64,000 nt of DNA from Paraphoma chrysanthemicola (GCA_020744225.1 JAGMWG010000014.1:1178001-1242000); one strand, 5' to 3'. Shown: positions 23,478 to 35,486, counted from the first letter of the stretch. Made by a program: numbers and translations. Notes: a model not told the origin generated them from the letters alone.

Positions 23478-24390
23478 TCAAATCCGATCCTTACCAACAA
23501 CGCCATCATCTCGCCCACGGACATCGCGAGCATACACGTCGTGATCATTCACACCGACGCCATTTGCAGCTTCCCTCGTTGCTTTCGGATCAGTGATATC
23601 GTCAGGAAATTTGCGAAACAAGTCGGCAATTCGATCAATCGGAGCTGCGAGCATTCCCACCGCACTTTCGAAATATGGATTTTCGCCAGCAGCAGGATGG
23701 CTGCGGGAGGGCACAAATGCCTTGGTCCTTTCGAACTTCTTGGCTAAGCTCTCAGATGACCAATCAGATGAGCCATGGACTGGCCGCGAGTGCAAAGCCC
23801 TTTCTAGGTCCGGCAGATCCCTCGATTCTTCCTCCTCGATATGGTGCTCGAGTTCAGTCCAAATCTCTTCCAACTTAGGTACAAAAGCATCGTCGACCGC
23901 GTTTAGGTCTTGGAAATCCTTTAGAAGCACCTTGATCTTGGCAATATTAGCACCATTTCATCTTTACAAGCCCAGTCGTTTCCACTAACCTTATGGTGCT
24001 GTTCACGGTCACGGTCAGCTTGCGCCTTGCCCGCATCGCCCAAGTACTTCTCCAGGGCTGGGTACACAAGCAGCTCCTCGGCAACCGAGTGGCGCGCTAA
24101 CTCCCATCTGAACTGGTTGCCATATCGGTCTTGATGGTCTTAAATTCAGGGCACAAAGTCAGCGTGCATAATATGCAGTTTGTCCATGCCTGTGACGCAC
24201 CGTAGTCACCTTTGTTATTGACAATCTCGTCGTAGTATTCTCGAAGTTCGCGATGGTCACGCGTTATAGCCTCCGAAATAGTGGCTGGAGCGCGTGTTGA
24301 TGCCAGTCTCCCGCCGATGGTTAGTCGAGTCACCTGCGGCCGAGCCACTACTCTTATGGCAGGTGTGATGAACGCACGTGCTGAGAACAT
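23478..24390 (-). CDS. Hemerythrin-like (HHE) protein, probably mitochondrial
   Basis: Three exons, 24201-24390, 23990-24138 and 23478-23936, give 265 aa. The start MFSARAFITPAIRVVARPQ is Arg-rich without acids, a mitochondrial presequence. The HHE cation-binding core runs from about residue 40: ITRDHRELREYYDEI, then DHQDRYGNQFRWELARHSVAEELLVYPALE, then REQHHKIKVLL and WTELEHHIEEEE. These give the His and Glu di-iron ligands in the expected order. The acceptor of intron 1 is set at AATTTAAG because it restores DHQDRYGNQF. The conserved end FESAVGMLAAPIDRIADLFRKFP is present, followed by about 30 extra residues. Members bind oxygen, NO or iron; the role here is not known. Confidence 0.9.
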
Positions 24391-24850
24391 ATTATCTGAA
24401 CGCAGTATTCGGAAGCCTGTCAAGATAGATACTGCGTACGTGACATCTGCTTTTCAATTATTCTCACAACGTTTAATCGTGCATATCTGGTCTCATTAAC
24501 CACGTCACATCATCGCAACAATTCGGTTCGATCGTACCACCGCAAACCAGAATCATGCATTCAGGGACCAAAAGCTCGTCAATATTATATAAGAATAAAA
24601 GTGCTGACAACAGCACGCCATCGATTGGATGAACGCGTTGTCCGTGGCGTGGGCAATCGTGCCTAGTTGGTGTTGACAGCTCCTCGGAATGGTTGACACC
24701 CGCTCGGAATACTGTCTATTAATCACACGTCACCTTGCCATCACAATTCGACTTCCGAATGAAAAAGCCATTACATTTGCGATGATGCGGCCCGTGCACG
24801 CCCCACAATCTACGGCTGGCCCGCATAAACTGGTGTCAGGCCATGGATGC
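24391..24850. other. Intergenic, small hairpin
   Basis: No gene. A perfect 6-bp stem with 4-base loop (GTGCTG-ACAA-CAGCAC) is at 24601-24616, next to an AT-rich TATATAAG run. It could belong to the 3' end of the upstream membrane-protein gene or the promoter of the hemerythrin gene. Confidence 0.55.
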
Positions 24851-25936
24851 TTACGTTGTCAGCAAGGCTTCTCTTTCACTACCGAGCCGTGCTCGACCAG
24901 CGGATCCTCCAAGCACAGCGTACAGGCCAATTGCGACAATGGAATTGTTGATGCACGTCCAGCCTACAAGAGGATACCACTCTGTCAGCAACCACACGCT
25001 CCCTTCAGATCTCAAGTTCGGCGGAACTTTGAACCTGAATGGCCAAGATATCGCGAGAGCTGAGAATACGACAATCTGCGGCAGCAACGTCGCACCATTC
25101 AAAGCTGACCATCCTTGAGTTGCTTGGGCCGTCTCAAATTGAAGCGCGAAGGCTACAACAGTCGTGATTGTGATGATAGGATTGATGCAGTATTGGTTGA
25201 TGCCCATGATGGTGACAAATTGAAGATCAAGCCAATCATCTCGTGGCTGACCTGCTAGGATCGCCCAAAAGATACACAGACTGGCGTGGACAACGAGTAG
25301 TGTGACCACTGTCTTGTTGGATGGCGATGGATGCTCGTCCCCGCCCGTGGTCGTTGCCGCCGACATCGGAGGGTTCAAAAAATCGCCTTGTTCGGGCGTG
25401 CGCGTTACGAGAAGAAACATAAGGCTGTGCGTCCGATGCAATGGTCAGAAGGATCTCATTGTTGATCGTTCGAGCGTGGACGTACAAGAGCAATGTGCAT
25501 ATCCACTGCACCATGAGTTGCACTAGGTTGATGTAGTCGGTCGATAACGGTGGCTTAGGAACCACCTCCCCGTCTCGCTTGAATGGAGGACATGCCCAGA
25601 GGTAATACATCGTTGCGATTTGGGACTGGGCGCAGAGAGCGAGCAGCAGAGCAGCCGTGACCGAGATGCCATTCGTGGACCGAAGCACGAACAGTCCATT
25701 GACCACCGGCATATAGGACAATGGTGTTGATAGGAGTAGGAGACTTTCGCGTCACGTCAGTGCGATGTTTCAAAGCGTACTTCGTGGAGTACAGCCCCAA
25801 CGTACATGTATATAGCATCCAAAAGAATTGCCATGATGAAAAGCAAACACTTGCGCAACAATGCGCGATGAGCTTCGATAATGATACCAAGCCTAAGTAG
25901 AGAAAATCCAATGGGGATAGCGATACCTTGATAAAA
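24851..25936 (-). CDS. Multi-pass membrane protein, PQ-loop-like; N-terminus unresolved
   Basis: Three exons are firm: 25806-25936, 25486-25743 and 24851-25424, joined by 62- and 61-nt introns (donor GTACGT in both, branch CTGAC). They encode seven or so hydrophobic segments, including AILLDAIYILLLLSTPLSYMP, VLRSTNGISVTAALLLALCA, INPIITITTVVAFAL and LLPQIVVFSALAISW. The YMPVVNGLFVLRSTNGIS and LPQ turns resemble PQ-loop repeats of lysosomal or vacuolar amino-acid exporters, but the family assignment is tentative. The protein starts further upstream: an acceptor (CCTAG) precedes 25936, and coding-like sequence extends toward 26130, but no ATG exon could be joined in phase with confidence. The stop is TAA at 24851. 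Confidence 0.68.
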
Positions 25937-26778
25937 CTAGGAAGCGGAGTGTTGCCTAGTTTCGCTGGGATCTGAGCCTTACGAGCCACGCGGCTGGCCA
26001 ATATATCTAGTGACCCTGTCAGATAAGCGAGAACGTTTGCCCGTTCTTGAATATAGCGTAATCGTATATCAGACGCCGTATGCCCATGCGCTTTGGTTGG
26101 TTCGTCAGGATAAATTGCTAGCGTCGAAACATATACGTCTACATTTCGCCCCAACTATGTCGGATACTTGGTAGCAGAGATCTAAACTGAGATGATTCAT
26201 TCCATAAGCATAGTGGTAATAATGCTGAGCCGATGCCCAACGTCGAGGACGGATTTAAATCAAAGGAAATTATCGGCCAGAGCATGAGTGCTTTGCAGTA
26301 TTCGTAGTTTGGAGGTCTTGCAACAGCTGCTAAATTGCATAGCGATGTATATCAAGGTAAAAAGATCGAGGGGTCCGACTAGAGCGGAAGAGTTCGAGAG
26401 AAGTGATACAAGAGTGCGGTTGACCAACAATGGGCTCGAGCATGCACGAAGCCTTGCACTAAAGACTGTGAACCATGGATAACCTTTGCGTGATGCGCCA
26501 AACGGGCCAACCACGGTACATCATGGAACTAGCCGCAGTTGGACCAGGGATGAATAGCACGATATCGCGAAAGTGGTGAATCATCTTCTTTCCAGAGGCA
26601 CCAGCAATCAAACCAGCACTAACCTATAAGAGTCCCTCTCCGTCTTAAGCTGCTGCTGGGCTCACTCACGATCTCATTCCTCAATTTCCTCACGCCTGAG
26701 CTATCAACTCCAGAGCCGCAACCCACGGCCATTCAACCACAAATTTGCGGAACAAATTCTCACCTCTTCTAAACCGCC
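25937..26778. other. Unresolved 5' exon(s) of membrane protein, then intergenic
   Basis: 25937-26160 likely holds the missing first exon(s) of the minus-strand membrane protein. A small candidate start, MNHLSLDLC, lies near 26200 but its splice phase does not fit. 26200-26778 shows no gene. Confidence 0.45.
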
Positions 26779-27925
26779 ATGGCCACAGTCATGTACCTGG
26801 ATCACCTTCCCGTAATACCGAATCGTCCTTTCTAGCAACAATGTTCACTCATGATATGCTTGAAAAGATCAAGGAGATTTACACCTACCCTGGTGGAAGC
26901 ACATAAGCATGGGTAGTCTTCGAGGCAGTTGAAGACGCTAAGAGAGCTGTCGCCTATTACGATAGATCTAGCTTTGGCCCTGTCAGTCAGAAGATGAAGG
27001 CTTCTTGACGATCCGAGACTGATATCCCAACTGGGGAGATGAACCTCTTGAGCAAGTTTACATACGACCTCGACAACCAGATTGACTCTTGCACACTGGA
27101 GATCTCAAATCTTCCAGAAAACCACACGGGCCGGAACCTCAATCAGTTGCTCGAGCCAGTTCGCGAAGAGTTCGACATGTTTGTTCCTTCCGACGACCCA
27201 TACTTCGATTATGAGCCGGATGACATCGTTCGCGCTCGGGTTAAGGAAGAAGGCATCGCTCTTGTGCAGTTGGCGAACCCATATATAGCCAAGAACATTG
27301 TCCATCGTTTTTCGGAACGTACTGGAAGAATGCCACGCTCAACGCGCGGTGCGTGCCAGACGAAGAGATGGAAGACTTGCTAGTTCCGAGCCGAAGTAGC
27401 TCCGTAGAAAAGGACGTGATGCTCTTCGTCTCAGGTGTCAAGCCTGGTACATCGAGGATGGAGGTTTTTGACATATTCAAGGACCATCGCATCAACGATA
27501 TCAACATACCACTAGGGAGAAAGGGATTCTGCTTTATTTTCGCGTGGCAGGATGACGCAAACGCAATTATGGCACGCTTCGGCCCAGGAGTGCTTCACGA
27601 GGGTAAACATGTTCGTGTCAATCTTGCCAACAAGAACAAGAAGAAGGGCATTGCTCCAGATTCCCGCAGTCTTCCAGCTCCCATCAAGCCAGGCCCTGCT
27701 TACGAGAATGTTGACCTCAAGGCCAACAATCTTCCGTACGGCGTAGCAGAATCTACTTTGCGCATCTTCTTCCAGGACTACCGAGTTGCGAAGGTCGTCC
27801 TCAAAGAAGGATACGCCTTCATTGGCATCGCTTCTGATGAGGCAGAGCGTGCGATTGCAAATCTCAAAGGTAGAAAGGTCGGTAATCGGGTCATGACGAT
27901 CAAGGTCTCTGAGCGCCGTAAGTAG
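26779..27925 (+). pseudogene. Decayed multi-RRM RNA-binding protein gene
   Basis: Four RRM-like stretches can be traced, but the frame is broken. The first, from MATVMYLDHLP, shifts by one at a C-run near 26809-26811, then meets TAA at 26904 and TGA at 27006. The second, from about 27090 (SCTLEISNLPENHTG), is intact until a one-base shift in the T-run 27308-27312; the continuing frame reads FGTYWKNATLNARCVP as an RRM should. The third (DVMLFVSGVKPGTSRME) and fourth (NVDLKANNLPYGVAESTL) are open to the stop at 27923. The TAA fits a CAA-to-TAA change and the TGA a CGA-to-TGA change. A shorter protein could start at 27039 or be made from the last two RRMs (from 27353). No intron model removed all defects. 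Confidence 0.72.
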
Positions 27926-28713
27926 TTCGTGGTCAGTCCACTCAAGCAGAAGAGGTCTGTACGTGCGGCTCCACTGCGAACGACCTGGCTACCATGAGAC
28001 AGCCTAATGTGGATCAGAAGACTTTGGGTACATTGAGATATGCACATAGCCTTTGGCATGTATGAAATTTGATCCTTGCCGTTACTGAATTCCTCTGGTA
28101 TCTGAACGTTCGTGCGCGTTGTAACTGTTGTCTCGTGTTTTTGCTACATCTTGACAACGATTTCGAAATAGCTGTACGCATGCTGCCCGCATGAATACGA
28201 CGGGGAAATTTGCTAGAGATGATCCGGCCCTAGTGAAAGCGATGAGTCCACGCACAGCCGCTGAAACACCACGTTCGACCATATCCTCGGGCGAATCCTA
28301 GAAAGAGATATGACTCATCATTGGTTGGGAAGCTAGTGGTGACTGTATGCCATGCAGTATGGTGGCGTCCGTTCGCGTGATATGATATTGGCCATGTCGC
28401 GTTGGGGAGGAGGGTCAGTCGCGTCCGACGCGCTCCGCGGTTGGCGTCTTGGCGCTGGCGGCCTAAGCACAAGGGCTCATTATCTTCCCCACCAACTGAT
28501 TCCACAGCACTACTCTCCTTCATCGTCCGAAGTTGCGAGTCCGTTCCTCGCGTCTTGACAGGTGCCAGCCATCTTATGCTGCTGGCATTTGGTTCAACGT
28601 CGTTGCTTACATAAGCTACGAATTCATGTGTGTGCCCATTGCACAAGCGCTCGCTCTGTTCTGTTTAAGCTCCTTGCTAGAGCAGTGGATATCAACGGTG
28701 AGGCGAGAATGCA
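27926..28713. other. Intergenic, no gene seen
   Basis: Only short frames without motifs on both strands. Confidence 0.6.
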
Positions 28714-30273
28714 ATGGCCGACCTGCCGAGCGAGATCTACTTGGCGATATTCTCTTACCTCGGGCGGCCACACCTCGTTTTAGTGGCACAAGCATGTCGC
28801 ACTTTCGCAGCCCTAGCAAAACCGCTCCTTTTTGAGACCCTTGTTCTTCATGGCGATCGCCAATATGACATCGTTTTCAAGGAGAACGGCGAGATCGACA
28901 TCGTTTATCCAGCGCGTATAAAAATTGTAGAGTTCGGCGAGCTGTCTACAACTGTGAACGAGTTGATCGCCTCGGACATTGCACGACATGTCAAACGCCT
29001 AGAATTTGGCCCCAGATTCTACGTAGAGGGTGGGTTATTAGCTAAACTGCCAAATTTGGTTCCGTTTCAAACAAATGTACTAACTTTTGCATCAGGTTTC
29101 TGGCCTCGCTATCACCGTTGGGTAACGGATGAAATGGACCAGGATGTAGACTGGGAAGATGATCAAGAACCTGGCTCTGTTGAAATGCGCAGATTAAGAT
29201 CTAAACGAGAGCACATTGTGATCGAAGAGGCAGAAAGAACATGGGACACAAAGATCGCAAAGCAAAAGTCGAACGCCCAAGAGAACCTAGTAGCCCTTGC
29301 CTGCCTCCTTCGGCACATGCCAAAGTTGGACAGCATTGAGATACGTCCCTGGTTGCTTGACCAAGAAGGGTGGTTGCCCGAGGAAAGCCGTATCAAGTAC
29401 AGTTATTAGTAAGGAAACTCCAATCTCTGGTTTTCAGATTGGCTTACTCGATTTAGTGATGAAGTTGCCACACAGTTCTCAATCTGCAAGACCACGTTAA
29501 CTTTTCTCACCATGTTCAGCGCGGCATTGCTCAATTCTAAAATATGTATCAAGTATCTGAGGTTCCCCGTTATCGATCCGCCGAGCTTGACTTTCGACCA
29601 CTCCCTCGAGAACCTTTTTGGGCATCTCAATAGCCTTTCATTCGACATCGAGGACACATCGTTCATGATCAGGAACTCCTCCCAGCGTGCTCCTGCATTT
29701 CTGAATCTCATTCAACGTGCATCAGAAACGCTGCAGGAGATTGAGTTCCGCAATAAGTCAGTCTTTACTCCTAGTTTCCCTCGGATGGAAGCTCACTTTC
29801 TCGAGAAACTCTTCCAGAGAGTTTCATGCGATACGAAAGCACCGGAACTACCTCTTGTCTTTCCAATGCTGAAATCTCTTAAGCTCCGAGGTATGGTCCT
29901 CGACCCGTCTTCTCTCATCGCATTACTTTCGCAACAACCCAAGTTGGAGTCTGCTTATTTCGAGTCCATTGATCTCGCCAACACGGACTTGAAATGGGAG
30001 GATGTTGCGGCCGCTTTGCCACCATCGTGCCAGAAGTTTCATGTCAATGCATGCGGCCATCGAATAGACAATCCGCAGTCTCGTCCAACATACATTGTTT
30101 CGTTCAAGGCTTGTGATCAGATCTTGCCAGAAGTACCGGGCTGGCGAATAAGTGAAAAGCTAGAAGAGGAAGAATGGGTGGGGCTCCGACGCTACGAGCT
30201 CCAGGTCATCGATGATTTATTAGAACCATCGGGCAAGGCAGTGCGTGCTGAGATCCTTTTCGTGAGGATGTGA
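28714..30273 (+). CDS. F-box protein
   Basis: Three exons (28714-29029, 29096-29389, 29438-30273) give about 481 aa. The N-terminus MADLPSEIYLAIFSYLGRPHLV, followed by ACRTFAALAKPLLFETL, is an F-box of about 40 residues that would bind Skp1 in an SCF ubiquitin ligase. The rest is a Leu-rich fungal-type substrate region (YLRFPVIDPP, LKSLKLRGMVLDPSS, LESAYFESIDL) resembling degenerate leucine-rich repeats. Intron 1 (29030-29095, 66 nt) has a perfect TACTAAC branch point and is a multiple of three without stops. Intron 2 (48 nt, donor GTATCA, acceptor TTTTCAG) removes the stop seen in the unspliced frame and joins two halves in phase. Its target is unknown. Confidence 0.82.
29030..29095 (+). other. 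66-nt intron, 3n length, no in-frame stop
   Basis: Donor GTGGGT, branch TACTAAC, acceptor GCATCAG. Spliced product reads FYVEGFWPRYHRW; retention would add 22 residues. Confidence 0.85.
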
Positions 30274-32244
30274 GCAGAGGTAAAACACCATACAACCTAG
30301 ATTTAAGCTTACTGCAGATCAAAGATGATGCGACTGAAAGAAATGAGCTTCAGCGTCACGATTTCCATTCTCCCCTGCGTCACTCAACAGCAAATACGAG
30401 TATAGCCTGGGCTTATGCCTGGTTAACTCAGCATGTACGCTTCCTTGCCTCGATGACCGCGTGTATGCTCTGATCCCATCACCCAAAGCCATATGGGCCT
30501 ACTATCGAATCCGCTGGTGTCAAACGTTTCCTGTCCGGGTCGCGAAGTGCATTACGCTTTTGAATCTCATCGCCCAGGATCCTTTGCATCCCGCTGTCTG
30601 GTCTGGCGAGGTCAAGGGCAGAGCGAGTAATGGCTTTTGCTTCTTTTCTTTTCTACATCAGTCTCTTCCTTATTCCGAGTCATAATCAATGGGATTTAAT
30701 TGGAGTTTCTTAAACTACAATCGGCCCGCTCCGGGGCTTATTTCCGCCCAGATAACTATTTAAATCACGATCCTGGTCATGATCCCGAGTGCTATCCAAA
30801 CCCTTCCTGGTCGGTCGTGGAGACATTCGCTGGACTACGGGTCTGTTCCATGATTGACCAAAATTTGAACCTCGAGAATTAGCGTCGGTCTGTGTGGCAT
30901 ACAGAAGAGGATACGAGCAGTCACCGTCTCGAACGATCCCACGATCCGGAGTTGCACCAGCTTCGAATACTCGACCAACTGTTCAAACACGACGATGCAT
31001 CTCTACATCCGACAGGTCGAGATGTGCAGGCTAGAGTCGAAGCGGTTTATCGTCCGACGATATCTGAGAGGTGGTGTCAACATTGTTGGCGGTGATCGGC
31101 ATCCTCCACGTAATGCTGTATGAACGTATGGAGGTTACCTGGCGGAATATTCCTGAAGACGGACACATATCATATATGCATTTACCTTACCATCTGCGGC
31201 GGTAACAGAGATTTTAGACGAAACGGTCTGTCGTTTGTGCAGTGATGGACACGGTTTAAAACGAGAAATTGAGAGGTCGATGCAGTAAGGATGGATGTGG
31301 GCTTCTATGGGTACTATGCGATACGAGCGGAGGGAGTGTGCTCTCTGTAAGCGCGTCCAAACGCGCGAGCAATGGCGGTTACGTGTGACTGGTGAAGCGA
31401 TCTGTGTGCATCGGCCCATTTCTTCCACTCACCACCTGCATCATTTTACTTGACGGACTCCTCGACCACTCTATCACCTCTTTTGTATCGGACTGGCATC
31501 AGACAATTGACCAAGTCTGGGCCATGAGAGATGTCTCTGCAACACGATGAATAGCTCGCATACTAGGCCTCTTTGGACAATCACAGAATATCATTTGCCA
31601 TCAATGTGTGGGCGCATCTTTGCCTGATGGGGCATGCATTCTTGATTTCCATGTCAGCAACTACCAAGGCATTGTAGCCATGGACCAGGTAATCCTGTGA
31701 AGCTAAAATGGCTAGCAAATGAGCCTGAGATGTCCAAGGCGGTTCTGCTTCGGGAACTTCTATCTTGGTATCTTGGTATCTTGATTTCGCTTTCCTTCTT
31801 TGAGCAGGTCAAGCAAGTAGCAGACTGACAGTTTGAATCGCTTAAGCTATCAGGTGATGGATGTGTGGCAATGCGATCTAGTATCCTACGATGCAAATCG
31901 CAATGGCTGGCTCTCGCGCCATCATTGTTCCGATGCGGGGAGGAAGAATCGTCGCGCCGGCCCGCTAAAATAACGTCCGGCGCCTTTCCCCTCACGATCT
32001 CCACAACACCAACCTTGCAAGCGCCGTAGTACTTGCCCAATACCCACTGATACTAAGGACTACAACCCAAGAATGGACTATGCGCCATGCCAACCTCCGG
32101 GACGGCGGTGGATTTGCCCGCCATCCGCTGTCACGATGTGACGACATTCCGGTGGGCGTAGAGCCCTTGAAGTACGCGATGAGCGGCGCTCAGTCGCTTC
32201 GACGACCATAACTTTTCACAAAAGTCTATCAATTTTTCGTCGAG
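30274..32244. other. Gene-poor stretch of about 2 kb
   Basis: No supported gene. A frame near 30892-31095 (LHQLRILDQLF, GRDVQARVEAVY) weakly recalls the last residues of the F-box protein and might be a relic. An imperfect TATCTTGG triplication is at 31761-31784. Confidence 0.5.
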
Positions 32245-33973
32245 ATGGCTCGTGCAGCACCTCTAATCGCCGCCCTTCTGGCCGTGAAGGCTGTAGCGAG
32301 AACAGTACGATCATCAACACCTCCAATGGGATGGAATTCCTACAACACTTGGAGCTGCTCACCGTCCGAGGACAAGATCAAGCAAAGTACAGACGGTCTT
32401 ATTGCGCTTGGGCTCGACAAAGTTGGCTACAATTTTGTGACCGTGGACTGTGGATGGCCATCGCGTGACCGCGATGCCGAAGGCCGACTCCAGTGGAATG
32501 CGACGCTATTTCCTTCTGGTGGCAAAGCACTTGGCGACTATATTCACGGTCTCGGTCTCGACTTTGGGCTGTATTCCGGCGCTGGATATCTACAATGCGG
32601 ATCCACGGATTTGCCTGCAAGCTTGGGATTCGAGCAGTTGGATGCCGAAAGCTTCGCGGAATGGGGTGGCGACAGTCTGAAGTAGGTGCACTGTAAACTT
32701 CGTTGATCTCGAGGTGTTAACCGTTCGCAGATACGATAATTGTTACTCGACTTCCAAGACTACCATGGTGGACTCTAGCTCTACGGAATCGCAATCGCCA
32801 GCACGCTTCCAGCACATGGCTACAGAGCTTGAGGCAGTAGATCGTGATATCCAGTACTATGTCTGCCAATGGGGCATTGGTACTGATGTAGGTCGTTGGG
32901 CAGCTGATATCGGGACCTCGTGGAGAATTAGCAACGACATCTACAACGCGTGGCGCAGCATTTGGCGAATCACGAATCAGGTTGTTCCGTACTTCCGACA
33001 TACGACTGTTGGTGCATTTGCAGATATGGATATGTTGATGTAAGCTATCTTGAAGGATTGGAGAGAAGTCGCTGACTCGCACAGCGTCGGTCTGAATGCG
33101 CTCTCCGCGGAAGAAGAGCGCTTCCACTTTGGTATGTGGGCGATCAACAAATCGCCGCTTATCATCGGCGCGGCGCTGGATCCAGATCGCATTAGCAAAA
33201 CCTCTTTGGAAATCATGGCCAACAAAGAGGTCATTGCCATCAATCAAGATGCGCTTGCAAAACAAGCCCAACTTGTTCGCCGTTCGACCGAAGAAGAATG
33301 GGACATCTGGCTCGGTGAGCTGTCAGGATCTCGGCAGATAGTGGGTGTCGCAAATTGGAAGAACGACTCTCAAACCGTGAGTGTCGATCTTACATCTCTG
33401 GGCATCGCGTCGGCTCGGGCTCGCGACGTCTGGGCTGCGGCAGATCTTGGTGAACTCTCCGGAACACAGAATATTCTGTTGGCTGGCCATGAGCTGCGGT
33501 TGTGGCTATTATCCGACATTGTGGCGTCAACTGCTTTGGAGGCGTCCGGCTATCACGACGCGACAAAGGGCACAACAGCAGGTTCGGCCAAGTTGATATC
33601 GTGTGCTGCTGCCGCTTGTTTACCTACTGGTTCCAAAATTGGTGATATCTACCCAAGCGCAAGTGTTGTCTTCAGCAATGTCAGCACCAAGACCGACGGC
33701 AAGAAGATTGTTGGAGTGGATTTCATAAACTACGACTATGCGTTCACAACAGCTTGGGATTTTGGCGACAATGCGAGAAACATGACCATCTCGGTGAATG
33801 GTGGCAAGGCTAAGAGATGGGCTTTCCCACTTTCCGGCGGTAATTGGGGCGAGAGTGGCAGGCTTGCAGTCGAAGTTGACGGGTTTGTCCAAGGCACAGA
33901 GAACGTCGTAAAGTTCGCAGGCTTCGGCAATGGTCCAGCACCTGATCTCGTGGGATTTGAGGTCCTAGAATAA
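32245..33973 (+). CDS. GH27 alpha-galactosidase with C-terminal CBM35-like domain
   Basis: Three exons (32245-32681, 32731-33039, 33085-33973) give about 544 aa. MARAAPLIAALLAVKAVAR is a signal peptide. The GH27 hallmarks follow: TPPMGWNSYNTW, VTVDCGWP, FGLYSGAGYLQC, then KYDNCY across intron 1 with nucleophile Asp148 and WRISNDI with acid/base Asp215. ADMDMLIVG is restored by intron 2 (donor GTAAGC, acceptor CGCACAG). A beta-sandwich domain of all-beta type follows the barrel. Residues from about 420 (LEASGYHDATKG to NWGESGRLAVEVD) resemble a CBM35 carbohydrate-binding module. The enzyme should be secreted and release terminal alpha-galactose from galactomannan or raffinose-type sugars. An acetyl-free, single-copy gene with no neighbours of the same pathway. 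Confidence 0.93.
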
Positions 33974-34703
33974 GCGCATGGAGGCTCTCGTCGAGCTGAT
34001 GGAACTTTTGCACAATGCCATGCGCTCAGGCTGTGCGCATGTCGGGATACCCAGCCGAGCTCAACATTAGGTCAAATTAGCGCCAAGAATAAAGAGCAAG
34101 GAAATTGTTTCACAACAAAAGTGGAGTTCGCTTTTCATGTGGCGGCTCCGTGCCAATCGCAACGCCTCTGGCGCGCCTCTTCCGCGGTGTGAGGGCAATT
34201 ATTGGGAACGTCTAACCTGACTCCAGTTACGGTGTCTACATCTCATTCTAACGCTGTTGCCAAGACGGTTATTCGGAGCATTGTTGCGAGAATCAAGGTA
34301 AAAGTTGATGTTGTTCGGTCAACTTACCCTGCAGATCTGGGATTTCTCATTGGTGACGTATAGTGACGTTGGCACGTGAAACCGTGCTCACCACGCATCT
34401 AGGTCTGCAGATCATCGCCCTGCATGTGGCTGATGCACGCCTCATTGGCCGTGGCGTCACAGTGAAATATCGAAAGCGTGCACAGGACGTTGTGGGAGGA
34501 GCGTTTCTGTCATTTCTCTTGTAAAGTGGTGCTTACGCGCCAGTGACGACGGTGACGATGCATGAACAAGGACGTGGACCGGATGCGTCGCACAAAATTT
34601 CTCAACATATAAGTCCTCGTCGAGTGTATTCTGGCTACATCGATCAAACCAAATACTGAATATTTCCCCAATCTTGAACAATTCACCAACACTACACGCG
34701 ACC
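33974..34703. other. Intergenic, no gene seen
   Basis: Between the alpha-galactosidase and the MARVEL-like gene, in tandem on the plus strand. A minus-strand frame around 34457-34722 has no recognisable content. Confidence 0.6.
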
Positions 34704-35486
34704 ATGAGGAACTCCCACGCAACCCGCCAGCCGATTGACGGCCCTCTTGACGGCCCAGTCTACGACAAACGCGAACAGACAGGTCTTCTTACACGTTTTG
34801 TGCCTGACAGACTCAAGGGAGGAGCTTTCTACCGCATGCTTCTTCGCGCGACCCGCGTCCTGCAGTTCATCTCCTCCGTCATCTCTCTGGGCGTCTTTTC
34901 TCAACGCCTCTACAAAGTGTATCGCCTCGTCAACTCCATCAAGACCCGTCGCGGTGTCAATGGCGCATACGGCGCCGTCGAAGGTATTCTCGCAGCCGCC
35001 GTCCTTTACACTCTCATTACCACTCTTCTCGGCTGTATCAAGAAGAGCGCCAACCCCGGTGGCCGCGCACTTCGCTGGATCTGGGTTCTGATGGACCTTC
35101 TCTTCGTCGGTGCCTTCATTGCAGTCACTGTCCTTACCCGTCCCAACGGCGGACCTGCTGGCGCAAGACATTGCTACAGCCCATCGCGTCTCCGTAATGG
35201 TAGCTCAAGCGATGTCACTGGCACGACTGCGGATCCTCAGGACGACTCTTGCAATCTACCTTGGGGCACATTCATCCTCGCCATCATCAGCACGTAAGTC
35301 AAGACAACTATACTCATAGCCATCGGACCTCAAACTAATTTCTCCATCAGTCTACTGCACGCTCTCACCGCTTCGTTCCACGAGGTCAAGGATCACCGCC
35401 GGAGGAACAGGATCGACCATGAGAAGGCCGTGCATCAGCAGCAGGTCAACGCGACTGTGCCTGTGAATGGACACAACCAGTACTAG
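34704..35486 (+). CDS. MARVEL-like four-TM membrane protein
   Basis: Two exons, 34704-35293 and 35351-35486, separated by a 57-nt intron (donor GTAAGT, acceptor CCATCAG), give about 241 aa. Four hydrophobic segments are visible: FISSVISLGVF, EGILAAAVLYTLITTLLGC, WIWVLMDLLFVGAFIAVTVL and GTFILAIISTLLHALTASF. The last is split by the intron. The order and the RATRVLQF start of TM1 match fungal MARVEL-domain proteins, which sit in plasma or vesicle membranes. The loop between TM3 and TM4 has two Cys (RHCYS, DSCNLP). The tail is basic then Gln/Asn-rich. The function is unknown. Confidence 0.75.
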
